The position numbers and the translations under genes are program-made. The notes below the pieces were generated by a model. It did no database searches and was not told the DNA's origin. It worked only from the letters and a program-made list of their open reading frames with translations. From assembly GCA_022925895.1 (NCBI GenBank), contig JAKSYS010000659.1, positions 1-34,637 of the forward strand: DNA of 34,637 bases, written 5' to 3'. Each line of letters opens with the position of its first letter. Position 1 is the stretch's first letter. Positions 9,757-18,792 of this stretch are shown piece after piece. This DNA is from Fragilaria crotonensis. Its lineage: Eukaryota; Bacillariophyta; Fragilariophyceae; Fragilariales; Fragilariaceae.

Positions 9757-12560
9757 GATGATTTTCGATCGTGAGGGGCCGGGAAAACTATCGTGTGAAA
9801 ATTTTTGTCATTCCGGTTCTGTGTGCAATTTACTCTGCATCCAAGACATCGCGTAACTGGAATCTGGTTGGATTTCAGTGTGGTAACATATAGTGGATCC
9901 TATCAACACCAAGAACATGCTCTCAGTGCAGAACCGTGCATTCGATTTGGAGTTGTATAACTTTTCACTTCCCAAACAATACTATTGCTAGGACCGGTTG
10001 AGTGTTGGATACAATCAAGCGATGTGCAGGTCTTTTCGTTAGCTGCTGAAGTGCTCCGAGTTACAGGTACCTCATATCTTCGATGGAGGCGGAAGATTTC
10101 CGGGCCGCCATGACTCGACCGATCTTTGGATGAGGCATCTCCTCACACAAAAAGGCTGACGATAAAAGTGGATGCTATCTTCACAATTATGACCGCATAC
10201 CGAGAGGTGGTCTTTCTCTGTTTCCGGCTGACAAATTCCAACGCATTATTAAGAAAAAGTATTCTTATCAACAGCATAATGTCGCAGACAAAAATGATTT
10301 CATTAGAATTTATGTCCGAAGCAAATGTCCGCGGATGAGACCATTTCTGTTCCTGACGGCAATGTCTAACAATGCATGGTACCTCGTAACAGGTTCCAAT
10401 AGATATTGTACGCAGGGGTGCGTAAGATAGGCGCGTGCCTACCGTCATGGGCATAAATCTCCAGAATTCGACTGCGACAGGTAGCCCAGCCATTGCTGTA
10501 GTGCCGGAGTATAGCACTATCGTCATTGGTTGTTGACGACTGGTATCCTGTACGGAATTTCTGATTTTTTGTACGACAGTACCTGGTACGCTCGACCGGC
10601 TCGATTAGGCGGAATAGTTTTCTGTGAATAAACAGAACACACTACAAGCATGATAGCCAGTACTCCGTCCTGTATCCATTTGCTAAAATGTTAGGATGAA
10701 CAGAGAAAATTCTGGCATTTCACCAAAACCGTCATCATATTCGATATCTACACAACAAAACAAACATATTAGAATACATTGGAGAGTTCAAATTGAAGTC
10801 CTCGCTAATGCGTGGAAAAACACCAAACCTACAAAGAAATGACTGAAAGACACTCAATGAGAAGAACCCTTATCCCAACAATTTTTAGTAATAAATTCCG
10901 GACTGAGAGAGTACTCAGGTCATGTGGAAAGCCTACTTAACCCCAAAATTGAGCTCAGCAGGTCATGTGGACAATATAATGTCCATGTTTACTACTTCAC
11001 CCAAATAGAAATGATTGCATTTTATTACTATACTATCTCCCAGTTTTTCCTTTCAGCACCAGCCACACCACTCCTGCTTCACAGAGACAGTGGAACCCTG
11101 TATAGTATTACTTGCTTGATCTCCAAAACTCACCAACAGTCTCTTTTCACCAGCATGGCACCATGGCCCTTATCTTATAACTGTCACCAAGAATAACCCC
11201 ACCTCCAAGCTACTGCATCAAGAAACATTGCATGAGAAACAAGCATTATGAAGCTACCATGCGGCTCAAGTACTACAAAGACGGAGGTAGGGAAGACAAC
11301 TGACTCGAACCTGTTCGAACGCAGGATGCATTTTGGGCACAGCCAGAAGAATCAGAAACAAATTCGAAGAGTGGTACTGTTTCTTCACTAGTACTGTAAT
11401 ATTAATCATTATGTGAAAATTTGGCTATGTAGGTCAAAGAATGTTCAAAATTGTTTTCATTTTTGTCGGCACAAAAAGCGACCAGCAAAAATGAAATCCA
11501 TTTTTGTCAGAGATAGCTTATCACTCGGGACGGGATACCATATGCTTTGTGGGAATTGACGATGGCAGGTTTGAAAATGGAATGTGGGTGTTTTTGTAAA
11601 GAAAATGGATTACATTGTAAGGGGTGTACAAAAGAAAGGGACTAAAATGTAAGTGCAAAGGTACTAAACAGGTAAAAGCGACGTTCTAATATAGAAGGGA
11701 GTACGTTAGCTTGTACTCCCGAGTCCTAATTAGAAAGATCTTTTTAAAAAGGGCTAAATTGTTATTTCCCCTTGCTTTTTGTTCGTATGACGAGGAAACC
11801 CCCAAAAAGGGGAAAAAACGCGGAAAGATCCATTTTGTTTGTGTTTTCGCGCACCGGATGAGGAAGGGCCTCATAGTTAAGAATGTGTTCGCGTCAGAAA
11901 AATATATACCTCGGCGTCCCGGCTTACGAGTTCATGGCAGTACAGAATATGTTATAGGTCACTAGTTGCTGCTTCCGCGAGAAGGAGGACGCTAAAGGAT
12001 GAGGGATAAACAACGTAACGTCATCATCGCGTGGGCACTACGGAGGATATCAGTCGTCTGTGCCCACTCTTTTTGGCTCTCACCAACAATCAACAATGTT
12101 GCGCCGACAGGGATTTTGCTCTATATCCGATGACTCTGCGTATAGTCCAAGTTGTCTGACGTTGTCTACGTGACTATGTGTGTGTAATGGTTCGGGATGC
12201 AACTATACCTGAACTCAGAGCCAATGGCAATTCCCAGCATTTCGCTCCGACAACTTTTGTGCAAGGTCTGCTACCCATTTGGCCATGTTGATTGTACAAT
12301 ATATACATATGGCATGTGGAACGCGGAGCACTCCCATCGTATGTGCAATGGAGGAGTTACATTGGCAGTGGGTTCGGAGATCTATCGTTGGCGTCCAGAA
12401 TGGGATTGAAATTTAATCGTTTGATGTAAAGTGCATCACGATGAAGCAGCAACTGTATAGCAGCCTATTCTAAAATGCCCAAACGTAGCTTAACTTCTAT
12501 GAAGTGTGTTGACAAGGATTGGCGATCGCAGAGACGATGGTGACCGCGTGATGGAGTAGG
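9757..12560. other. Long AT-rich gap, no gene seen
   Basis: Nearly 2.8 kb hold only short, unconvincing ORFs on both strands. Much of it (10600-11700) is AT-rich with A- and T-runs. I see no tRNA-like fold, clear tandem repeat or protein similarity. It may be old transposon debris or regulatory DNA. Confidence 0.5.
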
Positions 12561-12562
12561 TA

Positions 12563-12580
12563 CAAACACACACACACACC
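12563..12580. repeat. CA dinucleotide microsatellite
   Basis: A short run of about eight CA units ends immediately before the stop codon of the minus-strand gene at 12581. In the transcript this would be a GU repeat at the start of the 3' untranslated region. Confidence 0.8.
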
Positions 12581-13617
12581 TCATGCCACACATGGCGTGG
12601 TGTTGTCGACCATATGATGGTCAAAATGCATGGTATGATCAAATACCATGTTGTTGTTGCTGTTGGTACGCGACGACGACGATGATGACGGCAGGTCTTG
12701 AACGGACACGAACAAAGTAGGCTCCAAATCACCATCCATCATGACAACATCGGCAAAGAATTCTTCCCATCCCAAACGAACAGTTTCCTGATCCTTCAAT
12801 CCCATTCGATATGCCAACTCCCTGGCCCATGCTGATTCCTGACGAGCAGCCGTAGCAATAGCTTCTTCAACGTCACGTTGATGATGATGTAGTGATTGTT
12901 GTTCCAAACCATTCGAACTGTCATGATGGAACTGTCGTTGTAGCAGTTGCTGTTGATATTGATTTCGTTCATAGCGTTGTACTTGCAAGACACGTTCGAG
13001 GACGGCACGACGTTGAATCCGTAACAGACGATTAAATTCCACAGTTTGATAGTTTTCAAATCCCCGCACCACATATTTAGTTCCCTCGAGTGATGTTACG
13101 TCACCGTTGACATGCTTCAGAGCACGAATGACTTTTTTCTTATCCCGTTGAAATCCCTCCAAATCCTTGGCCTATATATATATGTTTTTTCAATAATTGT
13201 AGGATGAAGAGAAAAAGCGGAATGTATAGATATGATTAGAAAAGTGTTTGTCAAAAGGATTTGCCATGTAACATGAAAGAAATGAGTGGCGGCACTTACA
13301 TTGTACCACATGATTGCAAAATCATTTGGATTGGTTGTCGATTCGTAAGTATAAGCGGAACCCCATCGCACACTTTTTCGTTGTTGTCGTCGTGGTCGAA
13401 TATTGACATGTTTCATGCTGGGAGTGGAGGAGCACATGGATTTGGCAAACGTCGATTCTGGCGAATAATCATCATCGAATGGTGGTGGTGGAATTGATGA
13501 TGATACCGATGATTGTTGGGCAAATAGGTGGTGGTATGGATGATGATCATGATCCGTATCGAAAAAGGATGCAATAATGGGGCTTGCCATGTGATGATCT
13601 GAAAGATTGGGCAACAT
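12581..13617 (-). CDS. Two-exon hypothetical diatom protein (about 302 aa)
   Basis: The function is unknown. Exon 1 is 13617-13300 (106 codons) and exon 2 is 13171-12581. Splicing joins ...FAIMWYN to AKDLEGFQRDKKKVIRALK without changing frame. The core (about residues 80-175) holds RKSVRWGSAYTYE, IMWYN, GFQRDKKKVIRALK, RGFENYQTVEFNRLLR and RRAVLERVLQVQRYERNQY. I associate this pattern with an expanded family of uncharacterised diatom proteins, here from memory of the pattern rather than a search. The N-terminus is His/Pro/Ser-rich (HDHHPYHHL) and the C-terminus is Ser- and Asn-rich. A helical, charged centre suggests a coiled coil. No catalytic motif or membrane segment is visible. Confidence 0.82.
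13172..13299 (-). other. Intron of the hypothetical gene (128 nt)
   Basis: The donor on the minus strand is AAT|GTAAGT (13300/13299). The acceptor is TATATATATAG|GCC (13172/13171). Removing 128 nt joins two frames that otherwise end separately. The acceptor tract is TA-rich rather than pyrimidine-rich. Confidence 0.85.
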
Positions 13618-13803
13618 CTTCTGCGAAGGAGGTGTGTGGTTAAATTTGTGTTTCGAGAGCTTATAACTAATACTCGCTCTTGCAAGTCAGTGGCTTGTTG
13701 TGTGTAAACTTCTCGTTTTGTCCCAGAAGTCAGAAAAAATTTGGGAATTGACACTTTACTCGCGTTCGCATCGGTGGCATACGCAACTCGACGACGCGTT
13801 CTG

Positions 13804-13880
13804 AGGCCGGTGCTTGCAGCGAACGAAACGTCCCGCAAAACAGAACGCCGCGTCCATTCTGGGGAAAAATGGTCCTTACA
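13804..13880 (-). repeat. Left arm of an inverted repeat pair
   Basis: This arm is inverted relative to 14501-14586. The inner 28 bases (13804-13831) are a perfect reverse complement of 14559-14586, and the far end (GGTCCTTACA, 13871-13880) matches TGTAAGGACC at 14501-14510. Both arms can be read as a peptide ending VSFAASTGL, so they may derive from one coding or transposon sequence. Confidence 0.8.
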
Positions 13881-13943
13881 GCCCCCAAAACTGCCCCCGA
13901 AAGGCGCGCGCGTTTCGGGGATCCGGGTACTTTTGATCGAAAC

Positions 13944-13968
13944 CACAGAACGCCGCGGGCGTTCTGTG
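13944..13968. repeat. Near-perfect 25-bp palindrome
   Basis: CACAGAACGCC and its reverse complement flank a 3-base centre. The half-site CAGAACGCCGCG also occurs at 13841, inside the left inverted-repeat arm. It could form a hairpin or be a protein-binding site. Confidence 0.7.
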
Positions 13969-14038
13969 TGAAATCCGGGTTCGCACGAAACGCAACAATC
14001 GAGTTTGTGTATGAAGTGCTACGTAATTAGAAATTGGA

Positions 14039-14392
14039 CTAAATGGGACCAGGCATGGGACGGTGTGGTACTACAGTACGCTCTGCCAATGGAGTACAAT
14101 GCGAGTTGCGGTGCGCGGGCAGGCGGCTATTCTTGTCTTCGGAACTGATCTGATTGTCACAGATAACCGCATCCGATAGAGAAGCTCGTCGTTTGATCCG
14201 AGACGGCGAATCGTAGCATCCGAACGAAACGAGCGCCTGCCTTTCTTTTACGAGCCGCGCGGCATGTCTGTCGAGTGCTTCTTGCGGTTTTTTGGCCCAT
14301 TTGCTCATGGCGGCAAATTTGTTCGACGAACGACGTGACAAGCGACCAAACGAGACGACTGATCCACATGATAACTTTAGTACTTTTTTCAC
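14039..14392 (-). CDS. Possible small hypothetical protein (117 aa)
   Basis: I do not recognise this ORF. It encodes a basic, polar protein (SRRSSNKFAAMSKWAKKPQEAL near the start) with no clear domain or membrane segment. It lies wholly between the two inverted-repeat arms at 13804 and 14501, so it may be cargo or chance. An internal ATG (AMSKW) could also be the start. With no second line of support I give it low confidence. Confidence 0.25.
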   Translation of the reverse strand: MKKVLKLSCGSVVSFGRLSRRSSNKFAAMSKWAKKPQEALDRHAARLVKERQALVSFGCYDSPSRIKRRASLSDAVICDNQISSEDKNSRLPAHRNSHCTPLAERTVVPHRPMPGPI

Positions 14393-14500
14393 GCAACTAC
14401 ATTCAACGCCTGATTTCTTTTACACCTATACATGTCTATATAGTATATATAAAATGCTCTCCGATTCTGCGGTTTTGTGGTTATTTCTAGGGAGTACGCC

Positions 14501-14586
14501 TGTAAGGACCATATTTCACGTTTTCACGGAACAGTACGTGACGTCCGTTCTGCTGAAAACGTTTCGTTCGCTGCAAGCACCGGCCT
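14501..14586 (+). repeat. Right arm of the inverted repeat pair
   Basis: This is the counterpart of 13804-13880. The arms are about 620 bp apart. Homology is strong at both arm ends and weak in the middle, so the two copies have diverged. Confidence 0.8.
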
Positions 14587-15243
14587 GACGCATCAGACGA
14601 ATGTCGCATCTACGCCTATGTATAACGACCACATTCTATGTGTGTTTAGTACGCACAATGATCCAAACAAACGTCGCTTCAATCACGGCTATCCGAAATG
14701 ATATAACTTCAATGTTCCTATGTCTTAATCCAAAATAGAAAAGCCCTCCTTCTATTAAATGTAAATTCCCCCGAGTAAACTATTATAATTTCGTCCAAGG
14801 TACCTAGGTCAAACAACGGATTGAACCCCAATGCGTGGTCTGGTATTCGTATTCGTGAACCACCGTATCTACTTAAGAGTAGGTAGTACTTTAAAGCCTT
14901 TCGCACAGAAAAGGTGGGTCTAGTCTACTCGGAATGCTATACAGAAATACTCGTGATCCAAAAGACAGTCATCCTGCACGGTACACATCCAGCGATAGAT
15001 GACCAGCAAAACCAACGAATATGCAATAAATGTCCAGGGCGCGACATTCGTCCCATTCACGAACGAGTCAATCCCATAGCGGAGGTTCTGGACATTGGGA
15101 ACCGTGACAATTGCGGAATTCCGCGACAAGTTCTGGCACACACGCACACGCACACATCATGGATCCACACAAAAACCATTTTGTCGTAGTCGTATTTATC
15201 CTTGTTGTTATTGCACGTAACATCATCATCGTATACATTCACA
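14587..15243. other. Gap with a possible decayed coding fragment
   Basis: I see no intact gene. On the minus strand at about 15020-15140 the reading NSAIVTVPNVQNLRYGID looks protein-like and may belong to the same decayed gene as the duplicated segments at 15244-15819. A CA/CG-rich alternating run lies at 15138-15159. Confidence 0.35.
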
Positions 15244-15451
15244 AGGACGGCATAATATCATCGAGAATCCCAATCAGATGCCGAAATCCATTGGGCATGT
15301 GGCATGAGCCAAAATCCGCAGATTTTCAATTTGTCGACCAACACGTACCACCCACGTCCGTGACTTGCTCGACAATGACGGAATCACAATTCGAACGATC
15401 GAAATACAGTTTGACTGTGTACATGTAAGGAGCGGTGGCACTGCGCTCAAG
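15244..15451 (-). pseudogene. Decayed coding segment, copy A
   Basis: This copy aligns as a direct repeat with 15618-15819. Read on the minus strand it gives ERSATAPYMYTVKLYFD, then DSVIVEQVTDV, then a stop. The other copy gives the matching ERSATAPYMYAVKLYF and ESVIVEEVTDV. Conservation is stronger in the coding sense than expected by chance. I do not recognise the protein. Confidence 0.6.
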
Positions 15452-15617
15452 GACATCACAATGGTGACGCGTGGTATGCAAGCGGAGCGGTGTCGAGTAA
15501 GCAACAACGATTGCCATCGCGTCGGTACGACTCTCCAGACGGAGTCCAGAGATTGGGTGGATAATCGTCGTAGGTCGTAGTCATATTGTTGTATACGTTA
15601 CATCTTATTCAACCACG

Positions 15618-15819
15618 AGGACGGCATAATATCATCTGGAATCCCAATCGGATGGCGAAATCCATTGGGCATAGGCCAATCGGCAGATTTCAATTTGTCG
15701 ACCAACTCTACAACCACGTCGGTTACTTCCTCCACAATGACGGATTCACCATTCTAACCGTCACCAGCGAAATACAGCTTGACTGCATACATGTATGGAG
15801 CAGTGGCACTGCGCTCAAG
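15618..15819 (-). pseudogene. Decayed coding segment, copy B
   Basis: This is the second copy of the segment. It has an internal TAG between the KLYF and SVIVEEV parts, then continues open with ELVDKLKSADWPMPNGFRH and PIGIPDDIMPS, which copy A retains only out of frame. It lies about 100 bp from the 3' end of the sulfotransferase gene. It is probably the remains of a duplicated domain or exon of an unknown gene. Confidence 0.6.
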
Positions 15820-15919
15820 TATGAATACTCTTCGCCCCCTTCTTCGGTATCGCAACGCGCTGATATACGCAAATCCCGTGTCTATTCGTAAAATTCCCCG
15901 ACTCTGTCAATTAAGAAAA

Positions 15920-18334
15920 TCAAGCACTCTGTTGCTTTCGATCCCAGTAACCATGCCAGTCTTCACCAAAGCCATACGCTGCCAGAAGCTTGTAAAGCCG
16001 CTGGTTGTATGGCTCATAAAATTGCTCCAGCATTCGTCGTGTGGCCGGATGAATAGGCTCAGAGTATTTAGTTACGACCAATTCCTTTTCCTCCAACACA
16101 GGGGCATGCGGAATGCCGAGGAAGTCATGAACCTTCCTCATCGTACCTTGAATGTCTTTTTTTAACTCGTCAGATCGAACAAAGTGGACCTGTGTCCTTG
16201 GATCACGACCAATGTTCTCAAGACCCAGAAACCATTGACGAATTTGGATGTCATAGATCGATCGACCGATCGCGCCTTCGACTCGATGTGTCCGATAAAT
16301 TGTCCACGCATCCTCTTCCTCTGCATTCTTGGCGTCCAGGACTCCGCTGATGTTCAATGCCCGCATGTCATGATCCAAGTACGTTTCAAACGGAACCACA
16401 TGTTTTACTCTGTGGCGCCACATGACAAAGGCCCAATTGCTAAAGGCTAGATCTACTGGATTCCTCAGAACAATCACGAGCTTCACCCATGGACTCACGC
16501 ATAGGATTCTCCGTACCATATTAACACCATCGAACAAGTAGCCAGGAGTTCCATCAAACGACATCAAGGAATTGTTCCGACTCAGAACGTTGGCGTGGTA
16601 ATCTGTAGTATAAAGATGCTCTCGAGCCTCCCGTACAAGAGTTTTGTTGTCGTCAGTCAAATAGTCGGGTAGAAAATTCTTGGTGAGAAAGAATTGCAGC
16701 TCCTTCGTTCGAGCACGCTCGACAAGTGGATGCTGCATCAGATATGAAGCGACAGACGTTGTGCCCGACTTCTTCGCTCCCGGCAAAATGAAATACGGCG
16801 CTCGTAGCTGCCATATTTGGTTCGGTTCGGGGTACCACGATACATTGTCCAAGACGCACCACTGATCCGTGAACTTTTGGCCCTTGGCTTCATCAAAGTA
16901 CGGCGGTTCAAAGATGTGCTCAAGTTCAATCGAACTTGTTTCATCGTCTTGGGAGACATCGGCATCTTTCGATAACTCGGCTTGTTTCTCCAAGAAGTGT
17001 GAGTTGTCCCACACATCGGCATCCCAACCTAATAATGCAAACAGCCGTTCATTGTATGGGCGATAAAGCTCTTCCAACATGGCATACGTCTCGTTCGACA
17101 TTGGGCCGGAATGGTACCTCGTCACCATTCGTGACGTGTAATTGGGCGGAGTAGAGGATGGCAGTCCTAGTCACCTCAGTACCTGCTGGAAGACATCGTC
17201 TGGCGCATTCTTCATATCTTCGTTGCGCACAACCAACACATCAGACAGCGGATCGCGTCCTATCTCCTCCAAGGCACTAAACCATTCTTGAAGTTGAAGA
17301 ATGTACAGACTCCTTCCTACTGGCGCCTCAGATCTACCAACCAGACTCTGATACGTGGTCCATGCATGCCGTTCTTCCTGTGAGCCATAAAACTCTTTAC
17401 GCGCCACCTCATCTTGAAGATCTTGCAAAACACCGGCTTGCTTCAACATTTGAATATCATCGTCAAGAAACTCCTCCAGCGTTCGAAACGGAGCCATGTT
17501 CGTCAAGCCCTTTCGTTTGGCCCTCTTGACGCGGTAATCAAGCAAGAAGTTGTAATTCGAAAAACTTCGATCAATGGGACTACGCAGCGCTACCGACAAC
17601 TTCACCCATGGCATAGTGCACAGAATGGGAATCCTCGACAAGGTGCTGAAAAGAAGATACCCAGGTGTGGCCTCGAACGAAATTGCACTCTCATTTGCCT
17701 GCAGCTCCGCCACATTATAGTCTTCTGTGTAGATGTTGGTCCGGATCTTTTGGACCATGTATTTCTGAGTAACGTTATCATAAATGTCATGGTTGGTTTC
17801 ATGGGTGGGTGTAAACGAAGGCAACTCTTTCGTGCGGGGTTGGACTATCATGGGATGTCCGTATAGCCAACTGGTAAGGGAGGTCGTTCCTCCTTTCTTG
17901 GGTCCGAAAAGCAAAAGATAGGGTGATCGAGTCTTCCAATCGCCCTCTGGCCACCACTCGCGGAGAATGTCTTCCTCTGTACCGTTGCCTAGATGACAGT
18001 GCTTGTCGACAAACGCTTTACCCTTCCAAAGATTGGTCGTCAATGAATTTGGTTGGTTTCCAATACCGTCGCTATCATTGCTCGGAGAGCTCTGTTTTGT
18101 TTGTTGGGTTCCATCATGCAGAGGTAAATCGTCTTTCCAAGGATGCTTGGCTTCAGCTTCCATCATTGGTATTGATGGTCCCTTAATACTTTCTTTTTGA
18201 TACAAATTCGTTTCGTTCGATCGAGATAATATTGTCAACATTGCCAAGACGAAAATTGATACTCCCAGCATGGTCAATTGCACAAGTCTGTGATTCTTCC
18301 GACTACTAGGGACGGTCATGATGCTTTTAGTCAC
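15920..18334 (-). CDS. Membrane-anchored tandem sulfotransferase with one in-frame UGA (387 + 402 aa)
   Basis: It probably transfers sulfate from PAPS to glycans in the Golgi. A signal-anchor lies at about residues 18-36 (QLTMLGVSIFVLAMLTI). Domain 1 has the 5'-phosphosulfate loop PKKGGTTS at 145-152 and the 3'-phosphate site ALRSPIDRSFSN at 249-260. The frame stops at UGA (17173-17171). In the same frame LGLPSSTPP follows, then 402 residues opening with the missing C-terminus of domain 1 (LEELYRPYNERLFALLG). A second full domain comes next: GAKKSGTTS, VLRNPVDLAFSN, then HDFLGIPHAP and LEQFYEPYNQRL. In the alignment of the two domains the UGA falls where domain 2 has F. Read through, the product is 804 residues. 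The stop context is UGA-CUA-G. Alternatives are a nonsense mutation, an assembly error, or two separate genes. Confidence 0.85.
17168..17173 (-). promoter_or_regulatory. Candidate stop-codon readthrough site, UGA-CUA
   Basis: On the minus strand the stop reads AGG TGA CTA GGA. UGA followed by CUA(G) is the consensus known to give the highest natural readthrough in animals. Upstream and downstream codons stay in one frame and encode contiguous sulfotransferase sequence. The sequence alone cannot show that it is read through. Confidence 0.55.
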
Positions 18335-18792
18335 TGCGACGGTTGATTGGTGTACTATCCCTCTCTAGAGACTCTGATGAATGCACAGTTACTGATGTAC
18401 TTGGCACAATTCATGAAACTGGCTCTCATCATTTTTTTAGATTCTTCATTTGTTTCAGCATAACAATGACACAACAAGTTTAGCTTCGATGATCGCATAC
18501 ACGTGCGTCTCTGAGTGCTCTTTTGTTTTTTGTGGAGTAGACAGTAGACTTACTTGTACACTCACTGTATTGAGTACTCGGAGTACGCAGGTGGCTACTA
18601 TACATCCCAGCGTAGTGCCCACCCGTGCGAGTCGTTTGCCTCCTGTCATGGGCTTTGCGGCAGCACGTTAAATAGATTTCGTATGGCTGGTTTCATCCTG
18701 CGACTGCATATCGTAGGTGCACGTAGACTCAGTAATCTAAAAATTTAGTTGACGCACCATCATCCCATCAAAACTCGATCCACACCCACCTC
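18335..18792. other. Gap between sulfotransferase start and DDE pseudogene end
   Basis: This is the likely promoter region of the minus-strand sulfotransferase gene. I see no recognisable promoter element, terminal repeat or gene. Confidence 0.5.

Noticed and set aside
10126..10526. Overlapping 70- and 127-codon frames on opposite strands
   Set aside because: Neither has a recognisable domain, and the region is AT-rich and unlike coding DNA.
17171..17173. UGA as selenocysteine
   Set aside because: The site aligns with Phe in the second domain, not with a redox Cys, and no clear SECIS-like structure was recognised by eye downstream.
17158..17176. A 16-nt GT...AG stretch spanning the UGA as a mini-intron
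   Set aside because: It is far below usual intron size, and removing 16 nt would break the frame that is conserved on both sides.
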